Assembly: GCA_039000515.1 (NCBI GenBank)
Contig: JBCFYV010000012.1
Coordinates: 44,959,695-45,023,694, forward strand
DNA from: Timema cristinae
Lineage: Eukaryota; Arthropoda; Insecta; Phasmatodea; Timematidae
Length of the DNA: 64,000 bases
Direction of reading: 5' to 3'
The position numbers and the translations under genes were made by a program. The notes below the pieces were generated by a model that worked only from the letters and a program-made list of their open reading frames with translations, searched no databases and was not told the DNA's origin. Every line of letters begins with the position of its first letter. Position 1 is the first letter of the stretch. Shown here piece after piece: positions 60,887 to 64,000 of the stretch.

Positions 60887-61716
60887 ATCTATAAATATAT
60901 ATATATATATATACTTTTATAAATTGATCACAGATTCAATCTTTCGAAGGAAAATAAAAAGGTTTGAAACTTTTGTCACTCTAAGCAATTCAATCATATT
61001 TCTCCACCACCGATGTCATTTTTTCAAGATATATATATTTTTTTATTTCATAGCAGCTGGAACACTTGAGTTTCACCGTTATCTAAAAGTTATTTAAAAA
61101 TATTTTCAGAGAGGTGCTCTCCAAGTTTATTTTGGCCTCTTCCGCTATTCATATATAAATATCAATGTGACGTGTTATATATCGACTGTCGATACAAACT
61201 CGACGCTTTCACGCACAAACACAAAAGCGTCGCTTGCAAAAAGAAACATGGCAGAAAATCTCAATTCAATATGAAGCTTATTTTAAAAGCAATAAAATAT
61301 CTTAGGCGTTCAGTGTGAAAGGCTTTGTTTGTATATGTGCGAACCTGTTCTTATAAATCAAACATAGAAAGTTAACTAGATACACGCATTGTCAGTTCTT
61401 GTTTTTCATAGGTCATTATCATTTATTAAGCCAATATATTTGCCTGATAATCATTAAGAACCATCCCTTGATTTTTTTTTACATCTAAAACAACGGTATT
61501 AGCGATTAAATTAAGGGTAAGGCTGAGGAGGGTATTTTAGAGGAGTTCAACCACATTAGCGTGAGAGGGAATTGGAAAATTACATATTAAAAACAACTCT
61601 CAATGCATACGACAAACATACAAACCTCAACCTACTTGTTAATACAAATACAATATATTGCGAGACTAACTTTTAAACTTTGGACCAGCGGTGTGAGTAC
61701 ACCTTTTCATTTTTTT

Positions 61717-61950
61717 TGGCACTGCATCTTACTGCCCGTTAAGGTTTCACGCCCATGTACTAATTATTCTAAGGTAGGTACTGTAATTAAGGATGAGAAA
61801 TATTGAATTTTTAAGATCACATTTTCATCGAGGAAAACTATTGAGGGAAAACCACCCTCACTCGACCAGGATTCAAGCCCCAATTTCCACATCATTGGTA
61901 GTCTAGTTACTTAAGGAGTGACACCTTAGATCATGCGGCCACTGAAGTTT
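61717..61950 (-). mobile_element. SINE family B, mirror copy
   Basis: Mirror of 20954-21190. Confidence 0.75.
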
Positions 61951-63067
61951 TTATTTTGTTAGCACCTTTTATTTTACCTTAAATGTCAGTACCCAATATT
62001 GGGTGGTAAAAGTGGACGTTATCATATTTAGGAACTTAATATCTCAAGCTCTGCTAAATAAATCTGCCAATTTTTTTAGGGTTTAAGACTTTTTATGGTA
62101 GTCAACAGCCCACCAATGTGGGAATAAAGCCTCCTAGTTCTTCGTAATTAAAACCACAAGTGCCAGATTCTGATTAACTCGACGAGCGTACCCTAAAAAT
62201 AAAGTCTTATTCTGCAAGAAAAAAGTTTATAACATATGAACTTTATGACTTTGAGAGTAAGTTTTTAAAACATGGGAGTTGAATTAAATTAATGGTAATA
62301 TCAACTTATGAGGTACGTTGTAAGATAAGAATATAGGATTAAAAATAAGAGAAGAACCACCGATCCATAAGATAAACAACAACAAATCTTCATTTGTTTA
62401 TCAAGCAGATATTTGATGATTTTTTTAAATTTCCATTCGCAAAAAGGGAAATTTTGAATGAAAAAATTCGCGATGATTGGAAAGTGGTTTAAGTGTCAAC
62501 TTAGTGTATCAAGGATGAATTTTTCGTATAGAGTTTTCTAAACTATCTAAAAAAAATGAGAGTACATTTCTTTTTAAAATTTACCTTCCTTACCCCTGGT
62601 ATATATATGAGCTTCCCAAACTGTGTACATTAATTATTCCGTGTACGCCATGAAAGACAAACAAACAAAACCAGAAAATTGAAGTCAGAAAAAGAATGGG
62701 CCATAACAAATCATATAAATATATTTGAAACAAGTCCAGCCAAAGTAAAACTGTGGTCGGAGGAGTGGCAACATTTAATTAAGCTCAGACAGATGGTGCT
62801 GTCTGTGTTATTATATCCCTGTACACCATTAAAATGTAACGAAATATATATATGGAGCATTAATCTCGAAAGTGAAGAAGTGGTACGCCATTCAAAGATT
62901 TTTGGAACCATGTTTTATATATAATATATATATTATAATTAAAAAAATTAGCATTAACCTAATGGAAAGGAAAATGCAGTGAAAGAGAATGAATAAAATA
63001 CTAATAAAATTTAGTACAAAGTAGAAATCATCAGTGGACAAGCGTATTAAACTTCTCATCTAATTTC

Positions 63068-63215
63068 CGTTGATCGTGAGGTTGAAGTTCCTAAATGGTT
63101 ACCAAGTCCTAACAACAAATAAGAACACATATCCTGTAAATTCTAACTTCATCGCCCCTACACCACTGGTTTAAATATGTGTACATCCCAAACGTGTAAC
63201 AAGATGTGGTGTTAA
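63068..63215 (+). mobile_element. Diverged SINE family B remnant, mirror copy
   Basis: Mirror of 19670-19815, with 'catcccaaacgtgtaacaag' on the plus strand. Confidence 0.45.
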
Positions 63216-63739
63216 ATAAAAATTATTGGAATTGATTTTGTTTCCAAGTTCTCGAACTTAAACTTTTTTTTTTTTCAGGGAACAGAATATGCTACATTCC
63301 ATCGCAATATCTCATTAGCGGACTACACAGTAATCCAAAAAACTAACGGTTAAGTAATTACATTTTCATCTTAAATTTTTTAACAATTCAAATCTATCAA
63401 CTTTTATTTTATAAATCTTCTCAGTAAGTCTCGTTCGCAACGAGTGGTTCAGTATGATCACCAAACCAATTATAAATATCCGTGGCAACGAGTGTTTTGG
63501 AATGGAAATAAATCTCATAAAATAAAAATGTTGTTTATCTGTTTGTTGTTGTTTGCTGCTATATCACGTCCAAAACACTGTACCAATTGTACTGAAATTT
63601 TGTATGGTTATCGCATGGACATCTGGTTAACATAGACACCTTTTTTTTGTATAAAAAAACTATTTCTAATATTCTATACAAGCCCCACGGACAATCGTTG
63701 TATTCACCTATTGATTGCATAATTCCTATTACTTTTTCA

Positions 63740-64000
63740 CTATCTTACAGGTAGAGAAAATATTGTAATCGTCAAAAAAATTTAACTCGAGGTTTTGGTG
63801 ATTTTCGACGTTTCATGACCCCCCCAAATTCGAAAACGTGTTTTTTGAATTCCGTCTGTCTGTCTGTACCTCAATTAGAGCTTAAACTAGTTTACTGATC
63901 AGGCTAAAACTATGGTATCTAGGGTTTTCATAGGGTTGCCCCAAGGATTTTTGGAATTGGATATATAACCCTAAAATTAAGGTAGTTTAATAAAGGGCAA
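63740..64000 (-). repeat. ~700-bp repeat, mirror copy, cut by window end
   Basis: Mirror of about 18880-19150, with 'tgtctgtctgt' replacing the AGAC run read on the other strand. Confidence 0.75.

Larger units (their letters stand above)
46774..64000 (-). repeat. Right arm of the giant inverted duplication
   Basis: Reverse complement of 36419 down to 18880. Identity is high at both ends of the arm and visibly lower at about 51.3-56.5 kb, where homopolymers are stretched and short words dropped. The arm is about 300 bases shorter than its partner. The features below repeat those of the left arm. Confidence 0.95.

Noticed and set aside
46774..64000. Treating the right-arm LTR copy as a second insertion event
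   Set aside because: Flanks and the 4-bp duplication are the same as in the left arm, so it is one insertion seen twice.

Overview
The window reads as AT-rich nuclear DNA from an invertebrate, most likely an arthropod. The evidence is tRNA-derived SINEs, an LTR retrotransposon, hAT-type ends, long (TA)n runs, degenerate tandem arrays, splice-like signals and no dense ORFs. I cannot name a species, and no host protein-coding gene could be confirmed. Nearly all interpretable content is repeats and mobile elements. A few GC-richer patches (7.2-7.43 kb, 13.16-15.03 kb, 45.47-45.84 kb) could hold exons, at low confidence.

The dominant structure is a giant inverted duplication. Bases 18880-36419 reappear reverse-complemented at 46774-64000, and the copy still runs at the window edge. 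The left arm stops exactly at a run of 100 N (36420-36519), the usual placeholder for a scaffold gap of unknown size. The simplest reading is two contigs, probably two haplotypes of one locus, joined head to head. The true order would then be 1-36419 followed by the reverse complement of 46773-36520. The right arm is visibly poorer sequence, worst at about 51.3-56.5 kb.

Layout. At 0-7 kb: ancient degenerate tandem repeats, a solitary SINE tail and a pyrimidine/purine-skewed domain (5.69-6.33 kb). At 7.4-11 kb: a hAT-type MITE with a perfect 8-bp target duplication and a SINE cluster. At 13-15 kb: candidate exons. At 16.7-19.2 kb: a LINE 3' relic and about three copies of a ~700-bp repeat. From 19.2 to 36.4 kb (left arm): SINEs, a hairpin-bounded microsatellite, a ~140-bp-unit array and a young gag-only LTR retrotransposon (29073-35814). 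From 36.5 to 46.8 kb (single copy): a foldback-like element (about 37.72-40.39 kb) enclosing a 42-bp minisatellite, then SINEs, a second hAT-type MITE and a CpG-richer patch. From 46.8 to 64 kb: the mirrored arm.

The active-looking biology is retrotransposition. The LTR element has near-identical ~913-bp LTRs, a 4-bp target duplication, a TGGCGCC primer-binding site and a gag, but no recognisable pol, so it would need enzymes supplied in trans. Two SINE heads share one 3' tail, which suggests one LINE machinery mobilises both.
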